Assembly: GCA_017433825.1 (NCBI GenBank)
Contig: JAFRGL010000025.1
Coordinates: 124,001 to 188,000 of the forward strand
Reading direction: 5' to 3'
Source: Eubacterium sp.
GTDB lineage: Bacteria; Bacillota; Clostridia; Lachnospirales; Lachnospiraceae
Length of the DNA: 64,000 bases
The notes under the pieces are model-generated. The model saw only the letters and a program-made list of their open reading frames with translations, was not told where the DNA came from and made no database searches. Each line of letters begins with the position of its first letter. Position 1 is the stretch's first letter. This document shows positions 8,358 through 17,202 of this stretch, one piece after another. The translations under genes and the position numbers were made by a program.

Positions 8358-9638
8358 ATGAGCACACATAAAAGACACAGAAGAAAACATAAAAAATGGT
8401 ATCAGACACCGTATTTCCGATTCGGCATCCTGGCCGCGGTACTTGTTGTCCTCATTATCCTGCTGGTCCACGCGGTCAATACAAGGAAAAAAGCAGACAG
8501 TACGGCCGAAAGCAGCAATACGGTATCTTTTGTATCTTCCTCTGTACAGGAGGCTGATGAGCCAGGCGTAACCGGAGAGATGTCCGCTGCGTCCGAAAGC
8601 GCGGATACATCTTCCGCAGCTGAAATTTCCTCTGTTTCCGAAGCAGTATCAGAACAGAGTTCAGCTGAGGAAGCAGTTTCTTCCGTCAGCGAAACCGCAT
8701 CCGGCGTACAGACCGTACAGCCGTATCCCTGTGAATCGGAAGACGGCGGCGGACAGGCTGGCATTACGGCACTTACCGCCGATATGGCCGCAGGACTTAC
8801 AGGCTGGCAGAGCAATACCTACGGCCTGTGGTATTCGCCGGACGGCCTTTCCTGCTTCTACAACGGCTGGCAGGATATTGACGGCCAGACCTACCATTTC
8901 GATGCGGAAGGCTATATGGACAGGGGATGGAAGCTGATAGCCGGTCAGTCCTGCTATTTTGACTCACACGGCGTTTACCAGCCCGGTCAGGACAATTCCA
9001 AACTACTTGCTTTTACGTTTGATGACGGCCCCAGCGAAGGCACAGACCAGATCCTGGCAATGTGCGAAGAATATGACTGCCGCGTAACCTTCTTCATGAT
9101 AGGAAGGCAGGTTCAGGACGGCGGAGCCGTAATCGATTATATTAACCGTTACCGTTGTGAAGTGGGCAACCATTCCTACAGCCACGGATGGAATGTGGGC
9201 CGTGAACCCGCGGAAACCAAAGCTGACTTCGAACAGGGAGACGACTTTATTAAAATCTATAACCACGGCGAAGGCGCATCTGTTGTGCGGTTCCCCTACG
9301 GCGACTATACAGCCGAACAGACTGCTGCCGTCGGCAAACCGAACATCCTTTGGGATATCGACAGCTATGACTGGGAATCCAGGAACGTGGAGGCCATCAA
9401 GAATGAGATTTATGCCGAACTCACCGGAGGAAATATTATCCTGATGCATGATCCTTATCCGGAAACCATCGAAGCCTGCCGCCAGCTCTGGCCGGAACTG
9501 ATGAGCCAGGGCTATCAGCTGGTAACGGTAAGCGAGCTGGCAGCCGCCCACGGGTACGAACTGCTGCCCGGTGTAACCTATTTCAGCTTCAAGGATAAAA
9601 ACATTGCGGAAGGAAGAGTAACCGACCAGGGATACTGA
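8358..9638 (+). CDS. Membrane-anchored polysaccharide deacetylase with wall-binding repeats
   Basis: 426 residues: a basic N-terminus, one membrane helix (about 23-42), a Ser/Glu-rich spacer (about 45-115), two or so choline-binding-like repeats of the GWQ...YYF type (about 150-205), and a NodB domain (about 215-390). The NodB motifs are TFDDGP (metal and base aspartates), HSYSHG (metal histidines), RFPYGDY and LMHDP. Such enzymes remove N-acetyl groups from peptidoglycan or other surface glycans outside the membrane. The ATG is chosen because a stop (TAA at 8334) lies shortly upstream with no other start between. It has its own promoter. Confidence 0.88.
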   Translation: MSTHKRHRRKHKKWYQTPYFRFGILAAVLVVLIILLVHAVNTRKKADSTAESSNTVSFVSSSVQEADEPGVTGEMSAASESADTSSAAEISSVSEAVSEQSSAEEAVSSVSETASGVQTVQPYPCESEDGGGQAGITALTADMAAGLTGWQSNTYGLWYSPDGLSCFYNGWQDIDGQTYHFDAEGYMDRGWKLIAGQSCYFDSHGVYQPGQDNSKLLAFTFDDGPSEGTDQILAMCEEYDCRVTFFMIGRQVQDGGAVIDYINRYRCEVGNHSYSHGWNVGREPAETKADFEQGDDFIKIYNHGEGASVVRFPYGDYTAEQTAAVGKPNILWDIDSYDWESRNVEAIKNEIYAELTGGNIILMHDPYPETIEACRQLWPELMSQGYQLVTVSELAAAHGYELLPGVTYFSFKDKNIAEGRVTDQGY

Positions 9639-9674
9639 TCCTTATTTGGTCACAGTTTCTTAATAATTGTTTTC

Positions 9675-9703
9675 TTGTCTTTTCCTGTCCGATCGCTTAT
9701 AAT
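9675..9703 (+). promoter_or_regulatory. Promoter for the P-loop/HlyD-like/yggS-sepF operon
   Basis: TTGTCT (9675-9680), 17-bp spacer, TATAAT (9698-9703). It lies about 60 bp before the first start codon of a run of closely spaced + strand genes. Confidence 0.7.
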
Positions 9704-9765
9704 TTCAGTATGGAAGGTTTTTGAACCTGTTCAGGATATCACACATTTCAAGGAGGGCACCTATC

Positions 9766-10191
9766 ATGGTACAGCTTATCGTAGGCGCAAAAGGAAAAGG
9801 CAAGACAAAGGTATTGCTGGATTCCGTCAATTCAGCGATTAAGGAAGCTTCCGGCAGTATTGTCTATCTTGACAAGAGCTCCAAGCACATGTACGAGCTC
9901 AGCAACAAAGTCCGCCTGATCGATCTTTCGATTTTCCCGGTCAGGAACAATGACGAATTTATCGGCTTTATCTGCGGTATAATTTCCCAGGACCACGACC
10001 TTGAAAAGATGTATCTGGACAGCTTCCTCAAGCTTGCCCGCATTCAGGACGAACCCGGCCTTATCGAAAGGACCGTCAGGAAACTGGACGAAATAAGCAC
10101 TCAGTTCAATGTTGATTTTATTCTGAGCGTTTCCATGGATAAGGAAATGCTTCCGGAGGGGCTGAAGGATATGGTGTCCACAGCTCTGTAA
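9766..10191 (+). CDS. Small P-loop NTPase-like protein of unknown function
   Basis: 141 residues from the ATG at 9766, which follows AAGGAGG with good spacing; the upstream in-frame ATG-like start at 9721 lacks such a site. A Walker A motif GAKGKGKT sits at residues 6-13. A hydrophobic strand before an aspartate (LEKMYLDSF) and a later strand FILSVSMD resemble Walker B and sensor positions. It has no membrane segment. The family is not one I can name. It lies 22 bp before a HlyD-like membrane protein and heads the operon containing the division protein gene sepF, so a role near the divisome or envelope is possible. Confidence 0.65.
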   Translation: MVQLIVGAKGKGKTKVLLDSVNSAIKEASGSIVYLDKSSKHMYELSNKVRLIDLSIFPVRNNDEFIGFICGIISQDHDLEKMYLDSFLKLARIQDEPGLIERTVRKLDEISTQFNVDFILSVSMDKEMLPEGLKDMVSTAL

Positions 10192-10213
10192 TAAACCGAA
10201 AGGAGTACCGAAA

Positions 10214-11557
10214 ATGCGCACAAGGCCTCGTATTCATCTGAATATAGGCACCGTCATTTTCGGTGCTCTTTTTATTTATCTGATTGTTTCCTTCGTCATG
10301 TTCCTTACCAGGAGCCAGGTGGATGCCTACCAGGTTGTATACGGCCCCCTGACCGGCAATGATACCTGTACCGCAATGATCCTCCGCAACGAAGACGTCA
10401 TCCGGGCTTCTTCGGACGGCTATGTGAACTATTTCATGGCGAATAATACCAAGGCGACCAAGGGAAAACTGGTCTGCGGCATCACCGACGAGGTGATTCC
10501 CGTCCAGTCCAAACCGCTGGATTCCACTGAAACGAAGGATTTGCGGAAAATTGCCTACGACAGTTCGAAGGGCTTCGATCCCAATCACTTCGACGAAGTT
10601 TACGATATGCAGTACGACCTGCTGGGCGTGCTTTGGGATGTGTCGGATATATCCTCCCAGTCCTCCAGCTACTATGTGGTTTCCAAGGACGGCATCGTCA
10701 GTTTCTCCGCCGACGACTACTGCTATATGAATGAGCGGGAGTTCAATACCGACCTGTTCAAGACCTCCAATTTCAGTATTCCGAAGCTGGTGAACCAGGA
10801 ACATGTGGAGAACGGCGACCCTCTGTACCGGATTGTCAATTCGGAGGAGTGGTACATTTATTTCCCGATTACCGACAGGCAGACCATCCGTCTGGCCAGC
10901 GAAGGCCGTATCCGGGTGAAATTCCTGAAAGACGGCAACACGGAAACAGGTTCCCTTTCCTTCTTCTATGTAGGCGACCAGCGTTACGGCAAAATCACGT
11001 TTTACAGCGGCATGATCCGCTATGTGGATGACCGTTTCGCGGACGTGGAGCTGGTAACGAATACGCAGGTCGGACTGAAGATACCGGTTTCCGCCATCGT
11101 AACCAAGGAATTCTACCTGATTCCCGAAAGCCTGCTGGTGGAAGGCGGAGAGGACCGCAATCCCGGTTTTTACAGGCAGGTGACAGACAAGGACGGCAAT
11201 GTAAGCACGGAATTCGTAGAGTGCACGCTGTATTCCAGCGTGTACCTGAATGAAACGGTGGGCACCGTCTATTATGTGGACAAATCCAACTTCAGCGAAG
11301 GGGATATCCTGGTCAATGAATACGAACACATCCGTTATACCATTAAGGAAACCGGCACATTGAACGGCGTATACAGCATCAACAAAGGCTATGCGCTGTT
11401 CCGGAAAATCGTGGTCCTTGACCAGAACGACGAGTACGCCATTGTGGAAACCAATACCGGCTACGGCATAACCCTGTATGACTATATTGTCAGAGACGCC
11501 TCCACGGTAAAAGAGGAGAGCATATTATATTCGAGGCATTCCAATGTTAAAGAGTAA
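10214..11557 (+). CDS. HlyD-like single-pass membrane protein
   Basis: 447 residues. A short basic N-terminus and one membrane helix (about 14-34) are followed by a large extracytoplasmic region. Its start (AMILRNEDVIRASSDGYVNY) looks like the barrel-sandwich hybrid half of HlyD/RND adaptor proteins. No ABC transporter or outer-membrane partner is nearby, so a simple efflux role is doubtful. AAAGGAG precedes the ATG. Its 3' end overlaps yggS by 14 bp, tying it to the yggS-sepF group. The function is unknown; a structural role at the septum is only inferred from context. Confidence 0.62.
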   Translation: MRTRPRIHLNIGTVIFGALFIYLIVSFVMFLTRSQVDAYQVVYGPLTGNDTCTAMILRNEDVIRASSDGYVNYFMANNTKATKGKLVCGITDEVIPVQSKPLDSTETKDLRKIAYDSSKGFDPNHFDEVYDMQYDLLGVLWDVSDISSQSSSYYVVSKDGIVSFSADDYCYMNEREFNTDLFKTSNFSIPKLVNQEHVENGDPLYRIVNSEEWYIYFPITDRQTIRLASEGRIRVKFLKDGNTETGSLSFFYVGDQRYGKITFYSGMIRYVDDRFADVELVTNTQVGLKIPVSAIVTKEFYLIPESLLVEGGEDRNPGFYRQVTDKDGNVSTEFVECTLYSSVYLNETVGTVYYVDKSNFSEGDILVNEYEHIRYTIKETGTLNGVYSINKGYALFRKIVVLDQNDEYAIVETNTGYGITLYDYIVRDASTVKEESILYSRHSNVKE

Positions 11558-12245
11558 TCTGGAAACCGTAAAGGAAAACATCAGAAAAGCCTGTGAGCGT
11601 GCCGGCAGAAGAGAAGAGGAAGTGCAGCTTATCGCGGTCAGCAAGACCAAGCCGGTATCCGATATCATGGAGGTTTACAGCTGCGGGCAGAGGCTCTTCG
11701 GCGAAAACAAAGTGCAGGAAATGTGCAGTAAAATGGATGAGCTTCCTGCCGATATTTCCTGGCATCTGATCGGCCATCTGCAGACCAATAAAGTAAAGTA
11801 CATCACGTGCAGGACAACCCTGGTTCATTCCGTTGATTCGCTGCATCTGGCGGAAGCAATCAGCAGGGAAGCGGTAAAAAAGGGCGTTTCGGTGCCCGTG
11901 CTGATAGAAGTAAATATTGCGGAGGAAGAGTCAAAATTCGGTGTAAAAGCACAAGATCTAGAGAAACTGGTTGAACAGGCAAGCCTTCTTCCGGGGATAA
12001 AAATACAGGGATTGATGACAATTGCACCGTATGTGGAAGATCCCGAAGAGAATCGCCCGATTTTCAGAAAATTAAAGCAATTAAGTGTTGACATTGACCG
12101 AAAAAAATTCCATAATGTCACCATGAATGCGTTAAGTATGGGCATGACGAATGACTATGAAGTTGCTGTCGAGGAAGGCGCAACGTTTGTCCGGGTAGGC
12201 ACTGCCATATTCGGCGCCAGAAATTACGGTACGGGAGAGATATAA
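11544..12245 (+). CDS. YggS/PLPBP pyridoxal phosphate homeostasis protein
   Basis: 233 residues. The PLP lysine is K34 in AVSKTKP; other family motifs are FGENKVQE, WHLIGHLQTNK, HSVDS, GLMTI, LSMGMTNDY and RVGTAIFG. This cytosolic alanine-racemase-fold protein binds PLP without known catalysis and buffers vitamin B6 and amino-acid pools. It is commonly placed next to sepF in Firmicutes, as here, where its stop overlaps the sepF start (TAATG). The stretch from about 11930 to 12150 is noticeably richer in A/T and in rarer codons than its neighbours. Confidence 0.93.
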   Translation: MLKSNLETVKENIRKACERAGRREEEVQLIAVSKTKPVSDIMEVYSCGQRLFGENKVQEMCSKMDELPADISWHLIGHLQTNKVKYITCRTTLVHSVDSLHLAEAISREAVKKGVSVPVLIEVNIAEEESKFGVKAQDLEKLVEQASLLPGIKIQGLMTIAPYVEDPEENRPIFRKLKQLSVDIDRKKFHNVTMNALSMGMTNDYEVAVEEGATFVRVGTAIFGARNYGTGEI

Positions 12246-12835
12246 TGGGTGTTTTCGACAAGTTGAAAAAGGCTGTTTCCATAAAAGACGACGATTACGA
12301 TGACGACGAATTCTACGACGACGAGGATCTCGACGAAGAAGACGACGATTACGATGAGGACGAAGAGCCTAAGAAAAAAGGCAACTTCTTTACGAATCTT
12401 TTCAGCAGAAGAAAGAAAAACGACGATTTGGATGACGAGGACTTTGATGAAGAGGACGACGATGTCGAACCGGCTTCATCTGTTCCTGCTGCAAGACCTG
12501 CGGCAGCCCGTCCCGCAGCCGTAACTCCGCCCAGGAGACGAGGCCGGAACGTGGAGATTAACGTCAACAGGCCGTCCAATATGGAAGACTGCAGGGATAT
12601 TGCCGATACGCTTCTTGCCGGAAGCATGGTTGTCCTGAACCTTGAAGGTATGGATGTTGAGGTTGCCCAGAGAGTTGTGGATTTCTCATCAGGTGCATGC
12701 TATTCCATCGGCGGAACACTTCAGAAGGTATCCAGCTATATCTTCATTCTTACTCCCGCCAATGTTGATGTTTCCGGAGACGTTGCCCAGGTAATCAACG
12801 GCACCGCGGTTCCGAGCATCCGCACAAATCTCTGA
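12245..12835 (+). CDS. sepF: Cell division protein SepF
   Basis: 196 residues. An N-terminal membrane-targeting amphipathic helix (MGVFDKLKKAV) leads into an extremely acidic Asp/Glu linker broken by basic clusters (about 15-80), an Ala/Pro/Arg linker, and the C-terminal SepF (DUF552) domain (about 100-195) with the SGACYSIGGTLQKV segment. SepF polymerises into rings, anchors FtsZ to the membrane and shapes the septum. The linker is longer and more acidic than in Bacillus. It overlaps yggS by 1 bp and is followed 3 bp later by ylmH. Confidence 0.92.
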   Translation: MGVFDKLKKAVSIKDDDYDDDEFYDDEDLDEEDDDYDEDEEPKKKGNFFTNLFSRRKKNDDLDDEDFDEEDDDVEPASSVPAARPAAARPAAVTPPRRRGRNVEINVNRPSNMEDCRDIADTLLAGSMVVLNLEGMDVEVAQRVVDFSSGACYSIGGTLQKVSSYIFILTPANVDVSGDVAQVINGTAVPSIRTNL

Positions 12836-12838
12836 TTC

Positions 12839-13615
12839 ATGCAGGCGGAAGAGCTATTCCAAAGACGGGTTAATGATCTGGTAAAGACAGCATATCTGAA
12901 AAATTATGCTGTCTTTACCGATTTTTTCGATCTGAACGAACTGAACATACTTCACAGCATGCCGGCTTCCTCTTTTCAGGGAGTGCGCGTTATCCTGAAC
13001 GGCGGCTGTACAACCTCCGAGCGTCAGATGGCTGCCTTTGTCCCTGATGCTTTTTCTTATGGGGAAAACGATATGCAAAGCCTCCGGTTTCCGATAGCGC
13101 TTCTGCATATAAAGCCTACGGCAGGCAGATTCACCGAAAAGCTGACCCACCGGGACTATCTGGGAGCAGTCATGTCACTGGGAATCGAAAGAAGCGTCCT
13201 CGGCGACCTGATTATCGGGGAAGCGGAAGCTTTTCTCTTTGCGGAAGAGGAGATGGCCGATTATATCTGCTCAGGGCTTACAAGCGTTAAGCATACTCCG
13301 GTGAAAACAGTTAAAGCCGGAGAGGTGCCGGAAGAACTCCTGCATCCGGAGACCGAAGAGATAACCGGCAGCGTATCCTCCGTAAGGCTGGACAGCATCA
13401 CAGCACTTGGTTTCAGGCTGTCGCGCAGCAAAGCACAGCAGGAAATCAGCGCCGGAAGGGTATTCGTCAATTCAAGGCAGATTCTTTCAGACAGCCTGGG
13501 GCTGAAACCCGGCGATATCATTTCCGTCCGCGGAAAAGGAAAAATGATTTATGACAGCCCTCTTTCTTCCACCAAAAAAGGCAGGCAGATGGTGAAGCTT
13601 TTAAAATTCAAATAA
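12839..13615 (+). CDS. YlmH-type S4-domain RNA-binding protein
   Basis: 258 residues. The YlmH N-terminal region contains the ILNGGCTTSERQMAAFVP signature, and the C-terminal 65 residues form an S4 RNA-binding domain (FRLSRSKAQQEISAGRVFVN). YlmH homologues bind the ribosome and have been linked to rescue of stalled nascent chains and to division. There is no strong ribosome site before the ATG, which lies 3 bp after sepF, so translation is probably coupled. The sepF-ylmH-lspA order is conserved in clostridia. Confidence 0.88.
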   Translation: MQAEELFQRRVNDLVKTAYLKNYAVFTDFFDLNELNILHSMPASSFQGVRVILNGGCTTSERQMAAFVPDAFSYGENDMQSLRFPIALLHIKPTAGRFTEKLTHRDYLGAVMSLGIERSVLGDLIIGEAEAFLFAEEEMADYICSGLTSVKHTPVKTVKAGEVPEELLHPETEEITGSVSSVRLDSITALGFRLSRSKAQQEISAGRVFVNSRQILSDSLGLKPGDIISVRGKGKMIYDSPLSSTKKGRQMVKLLKFK

Positions 13616-13636
13616 TAACTGAGGTGAGAGAAACCA

Positions 13637-14170
13637 TTGGAAAACAATCTTAAGGAAAAGAGCAGCGGCAGATTCTACCTTCTGACCATCATACTTCTGG
13701 CGGTACTGATTGCCGTTGACCACCTGACCAAGCATCTGGCCGTGGTATATCTGAAAGGCCAGCCGCCTGTCGTCCTTATCAAAGGCACACTGGAACTGCA
13801 TTATCTGGAGAACCACGGTGCCGCCTTCGGCATGCTGCAGAACCAGCAGTGGCTGTTTGCGGTTCTTACCGTTGTGTTTCTTGTGATTGCCGTCTGGTTT
13901 TTCAGGAAAGTACCCAAAACTAAAAAATACCTTCCCTTAAGCGTATGCGTTACCTTCCTTGTGGCCGGGGCAATCGGCAATTTCATTGACCGTGTTGTCA
14001 ACAAATACGTGGTGGACTTCATTTATTTTTCCGGCATCAACTTTCCGATATTCAACGTGGCGGACATCTGTGTATCCCTTTCCGTCATCGTGCTCGTCCT
14101 GCTGCTTCTGTTTAAATACAAGGAGGGCGACATGTCCTTCCTGAAGGCGAAGAAGGAGAAGCAGGCATGA
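13637..14170 (+). CDS. lspA: Lipoprotein signal peptidase (signal peptidase II)
   Basis: 177 residues with four membrane helices. The catalytic aspartates are D127 in VVDF and D143 in FNVAD, with the supporting GNFIDR motif. It cleaves prolipoproteins before the lipid-modified cysteine. The start is a TTG, with GAGGTGAG 8 bp upstream; no ATG in frame would keep the first helix intact. Its stop overlaps the next gene's ATG by 4 bp. Confidence 0.93.
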   Translation: MENNLKEKSSGRFYLLTIILLAVLIAVDHLTKHLAVVYLKGQPPVVLIKGTLELHYLENHGAAFGMLQNQQWLFAVLTVVFLVIAVWFFRKVPKTKKYLPLSVCVTFLVAGAIGNFIDRVVNKYVVDFIYFSGINFPIFNVADICVSLSVIVLVLLLLFKYKEGDMSFLKAKKEKQA

Positions 14171-15081
14171 AAGAGGTTGTCATAACGGTTCCGGATGAAA
14201 ATGAAGACAGCCGCATTGACAGCGCGCTGGCCGGCTTCTTTGAAGAGTATTCCCGCTCCTATATCCAGAAGCTGATAAAGGACGGCCTTGTCCTGGTATC
14301 CGGCAGGCCTGTCAAGGCAAATTACAGAGTAGCCGCAGGCGACACAGTCACTGTTTCGGTTCCAGACGAAACCGTACCCGACATTCTCCCGGAGAATATA
14401 CCGCTGGACATCCTGTATGAGGATGATGACATACTCATCGTCAACAAGCCGAAGCAAATGGTGGTGCATCCTGCTGCCGGACATTATACCGGGACACTGG
14501 TCAATGCCGTCATGTACCACTGCGGAGACCGTCTTTCCGGCATCAACGGTGTGTTAAGGCCCGGCATCGTGCACCGGATTGACATGGATACCACCGGATG
14601 TCTCGCCGTCTGCAAAACCGACCGGGCCCACAGGGCGCTGGCCGCAGACCTGGCTGTGCATAATATCAAGAGGAAATACCGGGCAATCGTGATCGGCACT
14701 TTCAAAGAAGAAGACTTCACCATTTCAGCGCCTGTCGGGCGTTCTTCCTCCGACAGGAAGAAAATGGCTGTGGATACGAAAAACGGAAGGGAAGCCGTAA
14801 CGGATGTCCACGTCATTCAGAACCTGAAAGGGTATTCCTATATTGAGTGTACGCTTCACTCCGGACGGACGCACCAGATTCGTGTTCATATGAAGCACAT
14901 CGGGCATCCCGTTCTGGGTGATACGGTATACGGTCCTGCAAAGCAGAATGTGAAAGGGCTTACCGGCCAGACGCTTCATGCGTACCTTTTGGGCTTTAAC
15001 CATCCCGTGACCGGGGAATATGTGGAGTTTACCGCACCCCTGCCGGATTATTTTCAGGATTTGCTGAAAAAACTGGCATAA
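14167..15081 (+). CDS. RluD-family 23S rRNA pseudouridine synthase
   Basis: 304 residues. An N-terminal S4 domain (about 15-75) precedes the RluA/RluD catalytic domain. The catalytic aspartate is D139 in HRIDMDTTG, and the domain closes with HSGRTHQIRVHMKHIGHP. It isomerises uridine in large-subunit rRNA; the exact target cannot be read from sequence. The ATG overlaps the lspA stop (ATGA), a very common pairing in Firmicutes. A second RluA-family gene lies at 48454-49470. Confidence 0.9.
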   Translation: MKEVVITVPDENEDSRIDSALAGFFEEYSRSYIQKLIKDGLVLVSGRPVKANYRVAAGDTVTVSVPDETVPDILPENIPLDILYEDDDILIVNKPKQMVVHPAAGHYTGTLVNAVMYHCGDRLSGINGVLRPGIVHRIDMDTTGCLAVCKTDRAHRALAADLAVHNIKRKYRAIVIGTFKEEDFTISAPVGRSSSDRKKMAVDTKNGREAVTDVHVIQNLKGYSYIECTLHSGRTHQIRVHMKHIGHPVLGDTVYGPAKQNVKGLTGQTLHAYLLGFNHPVTGEYVEFTAPLPDYFQDLLKKLA

Positions 15082-15133
15082 AAACATCCGAATTCAGTGC
15101 TTCAAAATGATAAAATCTTATCAAAAAAATATG

Positions 15134-15162
15134 TAGACATCGGAAATAATTGGTGCTATTAT
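15134..15162 (+). promoter_or_regulatory. Promoter of the folT-folC unit
   Basis: TAGACA (15134-15139), 17-bp spacer, TATTAT (15157-15162) with an extended TG at 15154-15155. It predicts a start near 15169, just before the riboswitch. Confidence 0.75.
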
Positions 15163-15178
15163 TCATTTAAATTAAATT

Positions 15179-15276
15179 ACAGAGTAGATATCCTTTCGTT
15201 AAGTGCTGCCGGTACGGGGAGTTGACCGGCAGACGATGCCGCCAAGCGGCACGGTTAGGATTATCGCACCCGCTGC
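15179..15276 (+). promoter_or_regulatory. Tetrahydrofolate (THF) riboswitch
   Basis: The conserved THF-I elements occur in order: GAGTAGAT at 15182-15189, CGTTAAGTG at 15197-15205, a hairpin CTGCCGG/CCGGCAG (15206-15212 with 15226-15232), ACGA, a second hairpin TGCCGC/GCGGCA (15237-15242 with 15246-15251), the ACGGTTAGGATTA return strand, and the closing ATCGCACCCGCTG. The spacing fits the class. It controls folate uptake by sensing reduced folate. Downstream, GAGGAACCTC and CTGCA/TGCAG pairings lie before the AGAAGGGG ribosome site at 15311-15318, so control may be at translation. Confidence 0.92.
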
Positions 15277-15326
15277 AGTAAGAGGAACCTCTTTTGTTGC
15301 AGTGGGCAGCAGAAGGGGCGTTTTTT

Positions 15327-15890
15327 ATGTCAAAAGTTAAAAATTTCTTCTCACCGAAGCGTCTTGCGATTATGGCAATGTTTATTGCACTGCAGATTAT
15401 CCTTGCACGCTTTGTAGGTCTTCAGATTTCGGAAGGCCTTCGCATCAGCTTTGAGGCGATTCCTGTTTTGCTGTCCAGCCTGTGGTTAGGTCCCGTAGCC
15501 GGCGCCATCGTCGGTTTCTTAAGCGACCTGCTCGGAACGATTATCAGCGGATACGGCGTTTATTTCCTTCCGCTGGCCATCACGCCGATACTGAACGGTG
15601 TTCTTCCGTGGGTATTTGCCAAATTCGCATGGAAGAACAAGATGAACGTCTGGAAATGCATTATTACCGTCGTCCTCACCGAGATTATCGCCAGCCTGTT
15701 TTGCGGCACTTACGCGCTGACCTGGTACTTCACCCTGTTCGTACCTGCCAAGGATGCCGCATTTACCGTTCTTCTCATTTCAAGGCTGACAAAGTTTGCC
15801 ACCATAGCAGTCGATGCAGTGATAGTAGCCACTCTGCATACCTCGCTGTATAAGAAAGTAATACGGCCGGTTGTGGAAGAAAGAAGGTAG
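15327..15890 (+). CDS. folT: Folate ECF transporter S component FolT
   Basis: 187 residues with about six membrane helices and the ECF S-component fold (segments RISFEAIPVLLSSLWLGP and FLSDLLGTIISG). It captures folate and works with a shared ECF energising module that is not in this window. The start is the ATG at 15327 with GAAGGGG 8 bp upstream. A longer TTG-initiated reading from 15294 lacks a ribosome site and lies in leader sequence. The THF riboswitch upstream and folC downstream confirm the substrate. Confidence 0.92.
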   Translation: MSKVKNFFSPKRLAIMAMFIALQIILARFVGLQISEGLRISFEAIPVLLSSLWLGPVAGAIVGFLSDLLGTIISGYGVYFLPLAITPILNGVLPWVFAKFAWKNKMNVWKCIITVVLTEIIASLFCGTYALTWYFTLFVPAKDAAFTVLLISRLTKFATIAVDAVIVATLHTSLYKKVIRPVVEERR

Positions 15891-15899
15891 AAAAATTAC

Positions 15900-17171
15900 A
15901 TGTCAATCGAAGCGGCGCTCGAATATATGCAGACTGCCTGGCAGGGTTCCAAGCTGGGCCTTGAACGCACCGTGCGTCTTCTGGACGCATTGGGCAACCC
16001 TCAGGATAAGCTGAAATTCGTCCATGTTACCGGTACAAACGGCAAGGGAAGCATTTCGGCGATGATTGAATCCGTATTGCGGAAATCCGGTTATAAAACC
16101 GGCCTGTTTACTTCTCCGGCCATTACCCGGTTCAATGAGCGTATCCGGATAAACGGGGAAGATATTCCCGACGGGGATGTGGAATACCTTGTCGATAAGA
16201 TGAAGCCTATTGCGGACGCGATGAATGATGATACTCCCACAGAATTCGAAGTCGTAACCGCCATGGCCATGCAGTATTTTTACGAACAGAAGGTTGACAT
16301 CGCAATCCTTGAAGTCGGCATGGGCGGAAGAGGGGATTCCACAAACGTCATCAGGACGCCGGAAGCTGCTGTTTTTGCCGCCGTCGGCCTTGACCATACC
16401 GAATTTCTGGGCGATACCATTCAGGATATTGCCAGGGAGAAATCCGGTATCATCAAAGAGAGCACCAGCGTTGTTTCCTACCCGCAGAAGGAGGAAGTAA
16501 ACGATGTTCTTCTGGAAGCCTGCGCAAAAACATACAGCATTCTTTATGAAGTAAAAGAAGAGGACGTTGCCGTAAAGCACTGCGACCTTACCGGCTGTAC
16601 CTTCGATTTTAAGGAAATGAAGGATATGTTCGTACCGCTCTGCGGCACTTACCAGCCTTATAACGCGGCAGTTGCCATCACAGCAGCGAAAGCCCTCGCA
16701 GCAAAAGGCTGGAAGATTACGGAGGAAAGTATCCGGGAAGGCATCGCAAACGTCAGATGGCTCGGAAGGTTTGAAGTCATGCGCAGGGAACCGCCGGTAA
16801 TCCTGGACGGCTCCCACAATCCCCACGGCATCAGCGCAACGGTTAAGACTTTAAAAGAGCAGTTCGGCGACAGGAAGATCATCTTCGTTACCGGTGTTAT
16901 GGCGGACAAGGACGTGCACGGCATCTATGAAAGCCTTGTACCGCTGGCGAAGGAGTTCCACGCCGTTACCCCGCACAATGTCCGCTCCATGGCGGCAAAA
17001 GATCTGGCCGCCCTTCTTACCGGACTGGGCAGCACGGCATACAGCCATGATTCCATAGAAGACGGCATCAGGCAGGCTCTGGAAAATGCCGGGGACAGCT
17101 TCCCGGTAGTGGCCATCGGATCCCTGTATTTTTCAAATGATATCCGTACCGCATTGAAAAAATACCTGTAG
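15900..17171 (+). CDS. folC: Folylpolyglutamate synthase / dihydrofolate synthase
   Basis: 423 residues of the Mur ligase-like fold. The ATP loop TGTNGKGS is at residues 44-51; other motifs are LFTSPAITRFNERI, EVGMGGRGDSTNV, DHTEFLGDT and the C-terminal ILDGSHNPHG. It adds glutamate tails that trap folate in the cytosol. It lies 9 bp after folT under the same THF riboswitch, so import and retention are co-regulated. AAGAAGG precedes the ATG. Confidence 0.94.
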   Translation: MSIEAALEYMQTAWQGSKLGLERTVRLLDALGNPQDKLKFVHVTGTNGKGSISAMIESVLRKSGYKTGLFTSPAITRFNERIRINGEDIPDGDVEYLVDKMKPIADAMNDDTPTEFEVVTAMAMQYFYEQKVDIAILEVGMGGRGDSTNVIRTPEAAVFAAVGLDHTEFLGDTIQDIAREKSGIIKESTSVVSYPQKEEVNDVLLEACAKTYSILYEVKEEDVAVKHCDLTGCTFDFKEMKDMFVPLCGTYQPYNAAVAITAAKALAAKGWKITEESIREGIANVRWLGRFEVMRREPPVILDGSHNPHGISATVKTLKEQFGDRKIIFVTGVMADKDVHGIYESLVPLAKEFHAVTPHNVRSMAAKDLAALLTGLGSTAYSHDSIEDGIRQALENAGDSFPVVAIGSLYFSNDIRTALKKYL

Positions 17172-17202
17172 GAAAGACGTTTATCCGCAGGAATAAGACC
17201 AG

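Noticed and set aside
15294..15326. Extended TTG start for folT
   Set aside because: It lies in the riboswitch expression region without a ribosome site, whereas the ATG at 15327 has GAAGGGG at proper distance.
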